From the NCBI GenBank assembly GCA_958450325.1, contig OY288262.1, positions 6,305,142-6,369,141 on the forward strand: a stretch of 64,000 bases of DNA, in the 5' to 3' direction. A program made the position numbers and the translations under genes. The notes under the pieces were generated by a model. That model did no database searches. It was not told the DNA's origin and saw only the letters and a list, made by a program, of their open reading frames with translations. Origin of the DNA: Agrostemma githago (Eukaryota; Streptophyta; Magnoliopsida; Caryophyllales; Caryophyllaceae). Of this stretch, positions 22,686 through 34,885 are shown in pieces. How positions within the stretch are numbered: the first letter of the stretch is position 1; each line of letters begins with the position of its first letter.

Positions 22686-23635
22686 GCCTCATAACGACTC
22701 AAACACGAGTCGTACATTATTCTATTTTTCAAACTCGATAGTATTTTACGACTTAGGTCAACATGCGCATAACTAATCACGTGTATACTATCTTTTCAAA
22801 CCGTGCATCCCCATATTTGCATCTTTTTCAATTCAAATTGAGATGACCCAAGAATTTCGCTATTTCGATTTTGCTAGTCCTTGGGAACAACGTAACGGTA
22901 ACGACGGATAAGTCCAGTCCAGGGGACAAAGAAATAGGAAATGCTATTTGCTTCGTAAGAAGACTTCTATGAAATGAAAAAGTTTAACGGGAATTGTCTT
23001 TTATTCGTTATACTATTATATCATTACTAACGCGTTTGTTGTTTCTCTTGTTAATTTAATTTTGTTCGTTTATTATACTAAATGAACCCGCATGCTAAAA
23101 TACAACTTGGACGTTAATTTTAGTTGCATTAAATTGACTTAGAAACCCTTTCAGTTACATTCGCATGTTTAGGGAAAATAAATCTTTGCATATCATTTTC
23201 CCGTTTTACTAGCACGCGTATTAGAAAGTCATTCGAATTCTTAGTAGAGGCCGCTAATGTGCGGGCGGGGTTGGGTGTCTTTCGTGGGCTTCCCAACACG
23301 TACCCTCACCCCTTACTCAGAACCTCGGTTTCCGGATGCCCAAAACCGTTGGCGCACGAGAGTCATTCAATATAGGATTAACCGCTCAAGTCGGCATCTA
23401 TATCGATATGCAAAGGGACGAGCCCAATAAACTCTGACATCGGAAATGGGCCGTATTTTGTATACGGCCCACTACGACATAGAGTGGGCTCGAACGGTTC
23501 CGAATAACCATAAAATTCGGTGGCGACTCCACATAGACCTAAATTTCAATTCGATCCTTCTCATATGGAGATTCATTCGCCTACCCAAACCCGCGCGTGG
23601 CCGCGTCGGGGTGGACCTATGTCATGTCCACAATT

Positions 23636-23653
23636 TGGCGACTCCGCTGGGGA
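23636..23653 (+). other. Primer binding site of the Tat element
   Basis: TGGCGACTCCGCTGGGGA follows the 5' LTR after three bases. The pattern resembles the tRNA-derived site used by Tat/Ogre elements, which I believe is tRNA-Arg; the exact tRNA was not checked. Confidence 0.7.
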
Positions 23654-24712
23654 TTAACTGATGTGTGACTTACCATCGGCATCCTCAGGGTGAGACTCGA
23701 ATAGAAATCGTTTGACAAATACAATACGCGTGTAAGTTCTACGGTTCATGCATAACCCATATTTTCCCGGGCCGGTACTCGCGACCGACGTCCCACTATA
23801 CCGTCGATGTACTCCAATATGGATATGTTGAAAGGTGTCCATAGTCGATTCGAGTGGGTTTCGCGGCATGTTCTAAGATCAACTCGACTTAGGAAGTCTG
23901 TCCCGATCAACGTCTAGACTATGTACACTGGTATAGACCCTCTATAGACCGACCGAGACTTAGTATAGAGCATACATGGCGTCGTTATAATGCTTGTGTG
24001 ACTACGTGCTACTTGGTTTCCGAGTCATTTTCAAAAAAACCGTCAATTTTTCAAAATTGCATCTTTTTCAAACCATTCAATTTCAAAACCCGGGACACAT
24101 ACCGAATTTAGGACTTATGATTTTACTCAAAATAGCCTATTTTCTAGACGGTATGCTGCCCAATTCAAAACTCGAAAGTACTTTCGAATTTTCAAAAACT
24201 CGCGACCCAACGACATTTCTTTCGAAATTTGGGCCCCTCCACCGAGTCCTCTCGGTTCTTTTCCAAAATCGATCAATTTTCAAAACCTTCCTCTTCTAGG
24301 ACTTCCCGTATTTAGCAGTGTCGGGTCGTGTCTTAAGTTGTCGATGTCCGTAGCGTCGAAACTCTGTCGATCTTACATCACGAGTTTCTTCCCCTTCCCG
24401 GTCCGCCTTATTAGACTAAGGCAAGGCCCACCTACGTAGGACAAACCCCTACAAAGGAAGGCCCGTCAACACAATCGAGTCTAAAGTCTGGGGATGTCTC
24501 ACGTGAACCTTCCTTCGAACAGGACTAGGCCCACTCACCAAATCCTAAGGAAGGCCCACCTGTCGCAAGTCACCTGTCTAGGTGTCTGTTCCGAGTCTTT
24601 TTCCTCTTTTAGTCTTGTTCGGGATGTAATTTCTATTTCGGGATTTTGGGCTAGTTTCTGATTACGTGGTGTTCTTACAGACAGGCCGCCCGTAACTCGA
24701 CACCAGCGCAAG
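23654..24712 (+). other. Leader between primer binding site and gag, no gene seen
   Basis: About 1.06 kb of GC-richer untranslated sequence. The short open frame at 23994-24299 has no recognisable domain. Long leaders are usual in Tat elements. Confidence 0.6.
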
Positions 24713-27700
24713 ATGGATGAACTGAAAGACTCTCTCGCCAAGATCGAAACCCAGCTGGCCGCCATCGTGACCAATCAGGCAACCCTATCCACCCGCCTGA
24801 GCACCGTAGAGAAGGCGGTCCCTACCGAAGGAGCCGAGCCCATCGGGCCCATGGCCGTATTGCTTAGTGTTGTTCGTAGACTCGAAGAGCAAGTCCATTT
24901 ATCAACGAACAACTCGATCCACACCGAAAACGCTCGTACTTATTCACCTTTGGATAACGAGCTACCGGCTAACCTCAACTTAACGGGACTTCCTATGTTT
25001 GAGGGTACCGAAGACCCGGTCCACCACATCCGGGCTTTCAAAGACTTCATGGCGGTAAAAGGGGTAAAGTCAACAATGTTCAAGCATCTATTCCCCTCTT
25101 CCCTAGAGAAGCATCCTAAGGCCTGGTTCTACAGGCTCGACCCCAAGAAATACAAGACTTGGGATGATGTGGCGACCGAGTTTGCTAGGAATTATGCCGA
25201 CAACACTGAAATCCAGACTACAATGCGTACTCTGGAGGTAATGGCCCAAGAGCCCAAAGAAGGGTTCACAAAGTATCTACAAAGATGGAGGGCCGAAAGT
25301 GTGAAGCTGGTCGATAAGCCCGGCGAGAAGGCCCTAGTGGAAGCCTTCGTCAAGAATCTACTCCCATCCTACCGGGTCCATCTCCGGTATGCTATCATCC
25401 CAAACTTTGCCGTCCTTACTGAAATGGGCACAAGGATCGAAGACGATCTGAGGTTAGAGAGCCTGACTAAGGCCTCTACCAAGGGCTATCAAGGGGCGAG
25501 TTCGTCTACAAACAAGCCCACACCTGCAGCTGCAACCCGCAGCATCTTTGATGAGGTGAATCTACTTGACACCTCATCCAAAAAGAATACACCAAATCGG
25601 GTATTCACAGATATAGGGACTACCTATACTTATGCCTTACAAAGGCTATCTTCAAAGGGTCTGATTCAACCAATAGGCCCAACTCCAGAGCCTCCAGCAG
25701 AGAAGAGGTCCAAGTACTATAATGCTCAAGCCTACTGTCAGTATCACCGGGGCAACGGACATGATACTGAAAAATGTTGGAAGTTAAAGCACTTAATCCA
25801 AGACCTTATCGAGAGCGGGAAAGTTCCGTTGCCCGGAGACAAGCCGAGCAACAAAGAAAACCCGTTCAGCGCCCACGCCATATTCACATGGGAGGTAATT
25901 GACTGTTCTCACCTCATTTCTCCTTTTATCCCACAAATCAATGGGATATGGTTCGATGACGAGGACGATGTCTACTTAGCCAAGGGGGAAGCTGTCCCCG
26001 TCACCCTGGAAGAGGTCCGAAAAGCCAAATCCAAGGCTCTAGCCACCAACCACCTCGCCACTACTGGGCGCGCCACTTCAACATCCGTCACTGAACCTGC
26101 CAGGACGGAAATAACCCCCGAGGAACCAAGCAGTGGCACAGCCTTGGTCCAACAAATGAAAAGGGTTCGAGCTGATCTAACCATATGGCAGCTATTGGTT
26201 AGCTCACAGGCTCATCGGGAAGCTCTGACTAAGGCTCTCGATGAGATCAAGGTCAATTCGGAAGCTACTCCCGCTGAAATGGTAGCTACCATTACGCCCT
26301 ACCTCAAGGGCAAGTCCAAAGAAGAAGGTCCACTCATAACCTTCTCTGAAGCTGATCTACCTCCATTTGGGCCCAATCATAATCTGGCCCTATACATCAC
26401 GGTCATCTGCAAGGGTAAGTACCTTCCCATGACCCTTATCGACGATGGATCAGCCGTGAACGTCCTACCACTAAGGACCGCTCGGGCCCTCGGCATCACT
26501 GATGCCGACTATCTCCCAACGGCACAAACTATCCAGGCTTTCGATGGAAGCCCAAAACCAGTCGCCGGGGCCGTTAAACTGAAGATCATAACGGGCCCAA
26601 TCGAAAAGGAGCTAGAATTCCAGGTGATAGACGTCACCTCATCATTCAATCTCCTACTGGGAAGGCCTTGGATCCACGCAGTCAAGGCCGTGTCATCTAC
26701 CCTCCACCGAAAAGTAAAGATGCCACTCAAAGACGGTATTGTCACATTGGAGGCGACCCCCATGACCGTGGCAAGCTATAACGCCACGAATCGGGCCGAA
26801 TCCCGAGGATTCGACTTCGTGGGTATGATTGAGGAGGAATATCTTTTCAAACCCTACTTCGCCCCTAGCATCGACACGATGCTACAAAATCTGGGTTACC
26901 TACCCGGAGCTACTTCAAGGCCGTATCTTCCTGCGGGGAAGATCATCGAGGTCTTAGACAATGGAGAATCCCGACTCGGATTAGGATATACCATAAGCTC
27001 GGAGAATGTGGGCCGGGCCGATACAATCATATTCGTCACTCCAGTCTTCGGAGCCATCCAAGTGGGCCTCTACCAACCCACCATCACATACCCCGAGACC
27101 AAAAAGGCTCGGGAATGTAACTATATCCCCGACGATATATTCACCGTCCTCCAAACAGAACCCGAGAAGGGTGAAGACGACTCCGAGCCCATGATGGGGC
27201 TCTTATTTGGAGAAGACAGGACCGTCCCCGCTCCAAAAGACGATTTGGTCAACTTGATCCTCCGCAGCGATCGGTTCGACCCAACCAAGCTAATCACTGA
27301 GGTCGGTGCCAACACCAGGGCGAGAGCTTGGAGGAAGACCATAAAATGGACCGACAGTCAAGGACGGGTCTACAAGCTGACCACCGGCGAGGGAGACATG
27401 CCGGATACCGAGTCCGAGTCTGAGTCTGAGTCGGAGTCTGAGTCCGAGTCTAGGGGGTCAGGTGCTAGTATCGAGTCTGTAATTCCCTTAGCCGCACCCA
27501 CTGAGGTCTTGGGGCCTGTCCCGAGACCTCTACCTATCCCGCCACTGACCAACGATCAGATGGCAGCTCTATTCGAGCTATTTTCCAAATTCACTATCAA
27601 TAATGATAACGAACACCGTTCTGCTTACGACTTGTCTTATTTCAAAAAATTTCTCAATTTCAAAAATTTTATATGCAATGACATCGAGAAACCCGACGAA

Positions 27701-30700
27701 CAGGTACCTCTACCACAACATCTGGTCGAGCAGCTCGAGCAAAGGGAATCCCGAGATATGGTAATCGAAGAAACCGAGTCCATCAACGTGGGAACCACTT
27801 TAGAGAACCGGATGCTTAAGTTGGGCCAATCTTTAGATCCAGAGGAGAGACAACATCTCACGGACCTCCTCCTAGAATTTAAATACGTCTTTGCATGGTC
27901 CTACAAGGACATGCCGGGAATAGATCGAGAAATAGCAGAACACCGAATACCCATTAAAGATGGGTGCAAACCGGTTAAACAAAAACTCAGAAGAATGAAG
28001 CCCGAATGGTCTCTTAAAGTCAAAGAAGAGGTCGATAAACAATTCAAAGCAGGCTTTATACAAGTGTCTGAATATCCAGACTGGGTTGCAAACATCGTGC
28101 CGGTACCCAAGAAGGACGGCAAGGTACGGGTATGCGTGGACTTCCGGGACCTAAACAAGGCCAGCCCAAAAGACGATTTTCCGTTACCACATATCGACAT
28201 ACTAGTGGATAACACGGCCGACCATGCCCTTCTATCATTCATGGACGGGTATGCCGGATACAATCAAATCAAAATGGCAGAAGAGGATATGGGTAAGACC
28301 ACCTTCATTACACCATGGGGAACTTACTGCTACACCGTCATGCCATTTGGGCTCATCAATGCTGGAGCCACCTATCAACGGACCGCCACCACCTTATTAC
28401 ACGACATGATGCATAAGGAGGTGGAGGTCTATGTGGACGATATGATCGTCAAGTCTAAGGACCGAAGCGGGCACATCACAGCCCTAAGAAAGTTCTTTAC
28501 CAGACTACGGAAATACAACATGAGACTAAACCCACAAAAATGCAGTTTTGGGGTAACGTCAGGCAAATTACTGGGCCATATCGTTAGCCAACGCGGCATC
28601 GAGGTCGACCGAGCTAAAATCAAAGCCATCACCGAGATGCAGCCACCCAAGACCGAAAAGGAAATAAGGGGGTTTCTCGGGAAAGTCCAATACATCAGCC
28701 GGTTCATTTCAAAACTAACCATGGTATGTGAGCCCATTTTCAAGAAGCTGAAGATCGGGGAACGGGTGCTATGGGACGACAAATGTCAAGCGGCTTTCGA
28801 TAAAATCAAGGAGATTCTGTCTGCTCCGCCGGTACTAATGCCGCCTCAACACGGTTTGCCTCTTTCGTTATACCTAACAACGACTGAGACGGCCATGGGG
28901 GCTATGCTAGCCCAGACAGTCGATTCAGAAGAACGGGCTATTTACTACATCAGTAAGAAGTTCCTCGAGTACGAATGCAAATACACAATACTCGAGAAAA
29001 CGTGCCTAGCATTGGTTTGGGCCACTAAAAAACTCCGACACTACATGCTCAGTCATGAGGTACATGTTTTATCCAAAATGGATCCTATCAAGTACCTATT
29101 CGAGAAGCCCATCCTCAACGGGAGGATGTCAAGATGGACTCTAATGTTATCTGAGTTTGACCTCAAATTTGTACCGTTAAAAGCCATCAAAGGCCGGGTA
29201 GTTGCCGAGTTCCTCGCCGACAGCCCGATATCCGAACAAGGCCACACCGATACATGGGCCTTTCCACATATTCCATACCGATACCGAAACATGGGATTTG
29301 TATTTCGATGGAGCATCCAACTTCCGAGGATTTGGGGTCGGAATTCTACTAATCTCACCCCGAGGGGAACACACTCCCTTATCCATCAAATTGGATTTCG
29401 ACGTGACCAACAACGCAGCCGAATACGAAGCATGCATTCACGGGTTGCAAGCCGCCGCTGATTTAGGAGTAACAAACCTCCGGGTCCATGGTGATTCATC
29501 ATTGGTCATCAATCAAGCACTCCAAAAATGGAAAACTCGGAACGCCAATCTCGTGGCTTACCAAGCGCGAGTACGGGTTCTAGAGAAACAATTCCAAAAA
29601 GTCGAGTATATTTACCTACCCCGAGAGGAAAATCAGTTTGCAGATGCACTTTCTAAGTTAGCATCTTTACTGAACATCCCGGATCACCTGACCAGCATGC
29701 CAATCTGTGTCGAAAGACGGTCAGAGCCGGCATACATCCATGCCATTCAAGATATCGAGATAACTGACCCAGAACCTTGGTATCAAACCGTCTTAACATA
29801 CCTGACAACGGGGGAATATCCCGCGGGAGCTGAAAATCGGGCCAAAAAGGCCCTACGAAGATTAGCAACCCAATTTGTTCGTACGGATGACGGGCAATTG
29901 TATAAAAAGACGGCACAGGGGGCTCTCCTCCTATGTATCGACAAAATTCAAGCCGAGAAGGTCATGGCCGAGGTCCACGACGGTGAAAACGGTCCGCATA
30001 TGAACGCCCATATGCTATCCCGTAAAATCATGAGGCTCGGGTATTACTGGAACACCATGGAGACAGACTGCCAGTTATACGTCAAGCACTGCCATAACTG
30101 TCAGATCTTCGGTAATGTACAACATATGCCATCTTCCCTATTATATACCATGACATCACCATGGTCATTTTCGACATGGGGTATTGACATAATTGGGAAA
30201 GTACATCCTTCCGGGACAGGAGGACATTGCTTCATTTTGGTGGCCATCGACTACTTCACCAAATGGGTGGAAGCCGAGTCATACCGTGTCTTGAATGCCA
30301 AGCACGTGGCCAAATTTATCCAAAATAAGATTATATGCCGGTATGGGATCCCGCACGAATTTATCAGTGATCACGGGACCCACTTTCAAGCGGAAACTAC
30401 CGCATTGCTGGCAAAATACAAAATTCAAAGGCATACGTCCTCACCTTACCGACCCCAAACAAACGGAGCGGTAGAAGCGGCCAACAAAACAATTGTCACC
30501 ATACTTAAAAAGATGGCTGAGAATTATCGGGACTGGCCCGACAAGATACCTTTTGCCTTATGGGGGTACCGAACTTCAATCCGCACTGCAACAGGAGCAA
30601 CTCCGTATTACCTGACATATGGAATGGAAGCAGTCCAGCCGGTTGAGTTAGAAGTACCATCCCTAAGGATTCTACTTGAAAGGCAAGTACCAGAAGCAGA

Positions 30701-31028
30701 TTGGGTCCAAGCCCGATACGATTCGCTAGTCCTCTTAGACGAACGACGGTCCTGGGCCCTCAACAATATTCAAGTATATCAAAAGAGAATCCAGCGGGCC
30801 TTCAACAAAAGAGTTAGGCCCAGGAAAATCAAAGAAGGTGATTTGGTCCTAAAATCGGTTCGTGCCTTACTACCGGTTGACCCAAGGGGAAAGTTCAAAC
30901 CCAATTGGGCTGGGCCATACTTAGTCAAGAAAATCCTATCAGGAGGAGCGGTGATGCTAACGGACCTGGACGGTAACGAGTTCGTCAACCCGACCAACTT
31001 GGACCAGCTGAAGCGCTATTACCCATAA
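24713..31028 (+). pseudogene. Tat gag-pol polyprotein, one frameshift
   Basis: The first frame (24713-29461, 1582 codons) starts MDELKDSLAKIE, with a coiled-coil-like lead. Gag domain at about residues 90-240; a CQYH...GHDTEKC zinc knuckle near 341; aspartic protease with IDDGSAVN near 576; a run of Glu-Ser repeats near 900; RT with KVRVCVDFRDLNKA near 1140 and YVDD near 1240; and RNase H after about 1380. The frame then shifts by one base in about 29255-29290. The continuing frame (to 31028) carries a second, archaeal-type RNase H (YFDGAS, NNAAEYEA, HGDSSLV) and integrase (HHCC finger at about 30005-30110; D in GIDIIG, D in ISDHG, E in GAVEAAN). All catalytic residues are present, so only the frameshift breaks the polyprotein. 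Confidence 0.93.
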
Positions 31029-31451
31029 ACCCCTGTCTCAATGTCATTTGCAAAAATTTATAAAATTTGTCTTCTTATAAATTTTCAAAATTTTAGACAA
31101 GTCAGTAAGTTAGAATTAATTATTCTACCGTTGCACATCTCGAATCAATGATCTTGATGTATTTCGAAAATTGCAAAAAAAAATCAATCAATCAATCAAT
31201 CAAATCAAATTTTGAACTACGTTTGGTTTGATTCCGCTAATTGTGGATACGTAGGCAACCCCTCAAAAGGGTACAACCATTGCAATATCGGAAAAAACGG
31301 GAACGGTTTCAAATAATACGTCTTTATTAATATCTCGATCAACTCAGGAATTACAAAAAAAAAAAAAAAAAAAAAAAAACGCCAAACACGGCAAATAACA
31401 AAAACACACCACAAAAAATAATAATAATATTCAAATAATAAAATACGGAGA
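31029..31451. other. Spacer between pol and the antisense gene
   Basis: Non-coding, with an (AATC)n stretch at about 31182-31205 and a poly(A) run at 31355-31379. The sense pol and antisense genes converge here. Confidence 0.6.
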
Positions 31452-33235
31452 CTAATATCCGGGCATCTTCCCCTTTCCCTTGTCCTTCGGGTCGTGTGGA
31501 GCCCTAGGTCGTCGAGGTGGGGATGAGCGTTCCCTAATCACAAGGGGAACCTCCTTAGCACGGGCCCGCTTCTTCGACGAGGGGTCTTCAATCACAGTCT
31601 TTGGCCCAAGTCGGGCCCGGACATGTTCGGGTAGCCTATCCCGTGGGCCAAGTCGGTCCTGCACGGCTAGTCTAGGGCCCAGTCTCCTTTCCAAGTCTGT
31701 CTGGGGGCTCACTTTCCCCCGAGCACCTTTAGCACCGGACCCTTTAGCTTGAGTCTTAGCCTTTTTCTTTTGCCCTGACATTAGGCGGACTAGGGTAGCT
31801 GGAGTGTCTCCCTCATCAAAGAACCCCCGGTTGTCCATAGCATGTTCTCTCCTCAGCAGATCGAAGGCTTCATCAACCTTCAAAGCAGCCCGGGCTTTAG
31901 CATCACCTGCTTTAGTCCACTTGGTATATGAGTCTGAAACCCAAATTGAATGCCTAGATTTGGAGACGGGCCAAGTGTGCCGGGTGTACCATCTTTGCAT
32001 CCACGTGTCGCACATCACGTCCGTTAATTGGGTAGGATCACTCACAATTGCCTCTATTTCAGGTATCCGCTGGGTTCGTCCATACTGCCTTAGTATGCGA
32101 TCCGGATAAAGATGAACTGTTTGGGTGAAGGACAAGATCACTTGGTAACGGGCTCTCTCCCTCGGGTCCAAACCCGACCAAGCCGGGATGGGCCACCATG
32201 GCACGACCCATCGAATCAACCGTCCACCATGGATGGATAGCACCTCATCCCAATACTTCTGGCTAATCAAGCGAGAAAAATTGATGGCCCGTCGTCTCGT
32301 CATCAGCTGATTATGGCGGTAGGTGCTGGCATCGAGTGGGGGATCTATCACTGATAGCCTCTCATAAAGCCAAATCTGAAAAAAAAAAAAGAGAACAAAA
32401 GCATTAGATTTCGAAGACAGGACGGACGACACTCGATCGAGTGACAGCATGACTCGATCGAGTGACATCACTGGAAGCGGACAGAAGCCGTTCAGCGAAG
32501 GCACTCGATCGAGTGTCAGGGTGACTCGATCGAGTGCCCACTGCAGTAGCTGAGTCTACGAAAAAAATTCAAAAAATCAAGGAATCAAAAATAAAAATCC
32601 GACTTACTTGCAACAAACGGGTGCTTCCGGTAAGACGAATGGATTCATCTCTCTTACGATTATCCAAGCCCTGGATGATTTCGCCCGTGATTAACCAAGC
32701 CGGGCTATGTTCAGTCTCCATCAAATCCACCACCGTTATGAGACGAGCACTACCCATGCAAGATAACCAATCCATGTGACCCTCGAAAGCATAAACATGG
32801 AGCATGCAGAAAGAAAAGGCCCTGCGGCTATGGGACTGACCTCACCCGGACATCATGCGGGTTCATGAATTTCTCAGCCAGGTCGATCAGAGAAATATCA
32901 CCACCTTTCATCATACGGGACACTTCGTTATGAGATAGCCCCAAAAATTCCCTCAGCTTCCTCTTTGGGTCGTAGACTGAATACGGGACAGCGGGCCGAA
33001 GCAACGGGTTCCATCCTCCTATTGCAGCAATTTCTTCGGGTAAAGGGCAGATCTCGCCCCGGGGGAAGGCAAAGACATGATAAATGTCGTCCCAGTAGAC
33101 CAAGCATGCATCCAGGAAATATCGGTCGACCACCATCTGACGGAACGGGTACAGCTGAGTTATACCCGTCTGGTTCAAAACCACCCTATCGGCATCCCTA
33201 AATTGACGGGACCACGCCTGCAGCATAGCACTCAA
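31452..33235 (-). pseudogene. Antisense gene of the Tat element, plant-mobile-domain-like
   Basis: Three minus-strand segments join into one protein. Segment 1 (33235 to about 32834) starts MSAMLQAWSRQFRDADRV and has PRGEICPLPEEIAAIGGW. Segment 2 (about 32834-32608) has YAFEGHMDWLSCMGSARLI. Segment 3 (32375-31452) starts IWLYERLSVIDPPLD and ends in a Lys/Arg-rich tail. A real intron (32376-32607, donor CAA|GTAAGT, acceptor TTTTCAG|ATT) separates segments 2 and 3. Segments 1 and 2 are joined by a one-base frameshift near 32832, not by an intron. Antisense genes of this kind lie between pol and the 3' LTR in Tat elements and resemble the plant mobile (aminotransferase-like) domain; their role is unknown. 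Segment 1 would be transcribed from a promoter in 33236-33897. Confidence 0.75.
32376..32607 (-). other. Intron of the antisense Tat gene, with two palindrome pairs
   Basis: The 232-bp intron has consensus ends and a T-rich acceptor tract. It carries four ACTCGATCGAGT palindromes, at 32430/32451 and 32502/32523. Each pair is spaced 21 bp, and the pairs are 72 bp apart. Confidence 0.8.
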
Positions 33236-33897
33236 CCTGTCGATTCCAAATTTCTTAAAAGAAATAAAGAGACTTTCTTTTTGCCTTAAGGGAAGTAAAA
33301 GACTTTCTTGTGATGGAATTATGAAAAATCAAGAGCATAAGGAGCTATATATAGCAATAACCTTGCAAATTTCTTTCCATATCGCTTCTAGGAAAAAGTT
33401 TCCTAATTGCAAATAGAATCAAGCCACAAGCCTAGTCCCAATACTAGTGTGGAAATAATCATCCCGAACTTTCCTAATTTCTTTAGGAGTCGATGTCAAA
33501 AAATTTCAAAAAAAATTCAAAATTTTCAAATTTCAAAATTTCAAAAATTCAAGAGTCATTTTCCCCAGCACGAGTCATTTTACTACCTACGTGTTGCATA
33601 CATTTTATGTAGCTTATACAGGTACGACTCAAGCAAGGCATGGAAGTCATCAAATCTCCCCAGCAGCATTTTCCAGGATAGCACGGGATGGGACAACACA
33701 CAGGCACACCCAGGGCTTACGTGACAAGCCCAAAGTCACCACGGAGCGCAGGTATGATCTCTGCCTTATGGCTGGCGAGCCCTTCACGCGAGTCTAACGG
33801 ACTATAAACGACCCGACCGGAAGTCTACCAGGTCGTAACGGGTTTGGTAGCTACTCTGACTTTCGCCCTGTCCAAGCCTCAGTCAGAGTGGGGGCTC
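33236..33897. other. Region between antisense gene start and 3' LTR, with polypurine tract
   Basis: Non-coding. It ends in the polypurine tract CAGAGTGGGGGCTC (33884-33897), which primes plus-strand synthesis. It must also contain the 5' end and promoter of the antisense gene, but I see no convincing TATA box. Confidence 0.65.
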
Positions 33898-34718
33898 TGT
33901 AGACACCCGCATTTTGACTGCCAGGTGTCTATGGTAGTTTCCAAAAATCACCCGATGATGATCGGACGCTAACATGTTTCTATGCGCTCGGATACGGGCT
34001 CAAATTCATTAATCGTTGGCTAACACACTTACGGAGTACAAATCTCACCAAACAGACCTCAATTCCAGGCCCAGTGGACCATTCCGAGTCAAACAAGACT
34101 AATTTGGGCCAAAACCGACACCGGAATTAAAACCGGCTTTTCACGATTGGGTCGACCTCGGTCAAAGTCGTTTCCGAGACACACAAAAACAACTCATCAA
34201 TCATCAAAAGTTCAAGTCAAACACAAAACCCATCAAGGTCAAGGTCCAAACAAGACCCGCGCGACCCATCTAGGCCACTTGATCGAGTGACCCATCCACT
34301 CGATCGAGTGGGCCTGCGTTGAGCCCGGCGGCTGGTGTAACGGGCCACTCGATCGAGTTGGCTACTTACTCGGTCGAGTGCCCTAGCCCGCTTTTCTATA
34401 TAAACACCCTCCCATGCACACCATCAACACATCTACACATCACAAAAAAACCCTAGCAATCTACACCCTACACACATACATACTACGTCGTCTACAAACC
34501 CTAGAAAAACCCTAGGAAATCGACCTTAGCAAAACCCTAAACCTAGTTTTAGGAAATTCAACTCGAGCCACCACAACTTAGCCTCCATACACCTCGAAGA
34601 CTCCCGTGCCATAACCACGTTTACGAGCCTTAATCCGAGACAGAACATGTAGGTTGAGGGTGACAAACCTCCTTCTTCTTTTTTTTTCGTTTCCTTTTTC
34701 CTTTTTTTCGTTATTTTC

Positions 34719-34751
<33 letters not shown>

Positions 34752-34848
34752 GTATTATTATTACCGTATTATTATTATTAGTATTATTATTACGTATTAT
34801 TATTATTATTATTATTATTATTACGTATTATTATTATTATTATTATTA

Positions 34849-34885
<37 letters not shown>

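Larger units (their letters stand above)
20868..23632 (+). mobile_element. 5' LTR of the Tat element (2765 bp)
   Basis: Includes U3 with two pairs of CACTCGATCGAGTG-type palindromes (21240/21261 and 21310/21331), a TATA box, a long (ATT)n array (about 21693-21900), and four more palindrome pairs at 22464-22685. Relative to the 3' LTR it has about 165 bp around 22840-23000 that the 3' LTR replaces with about 22 bp. Confidence 0.92.

Noticed and set aside
22369..22780. Open frames on both strands across the palindrome pairs in the LTR
   Set aside because: They arise because ACTCGATCGAGT has no stop codons in several frames. They are the same on both strands and lie in untranslated LTR.
31480..32109. 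Plus-strand frames opposite the antisense gene
   Set aside because: Shadow frames of the GC-rich antisense coding sequence; no domain.
32810..32836. A 24-base intron in the antisense Tat gene
   Set aside because: Too short for a plant intron; a one-base frameshift explains the frame change better.
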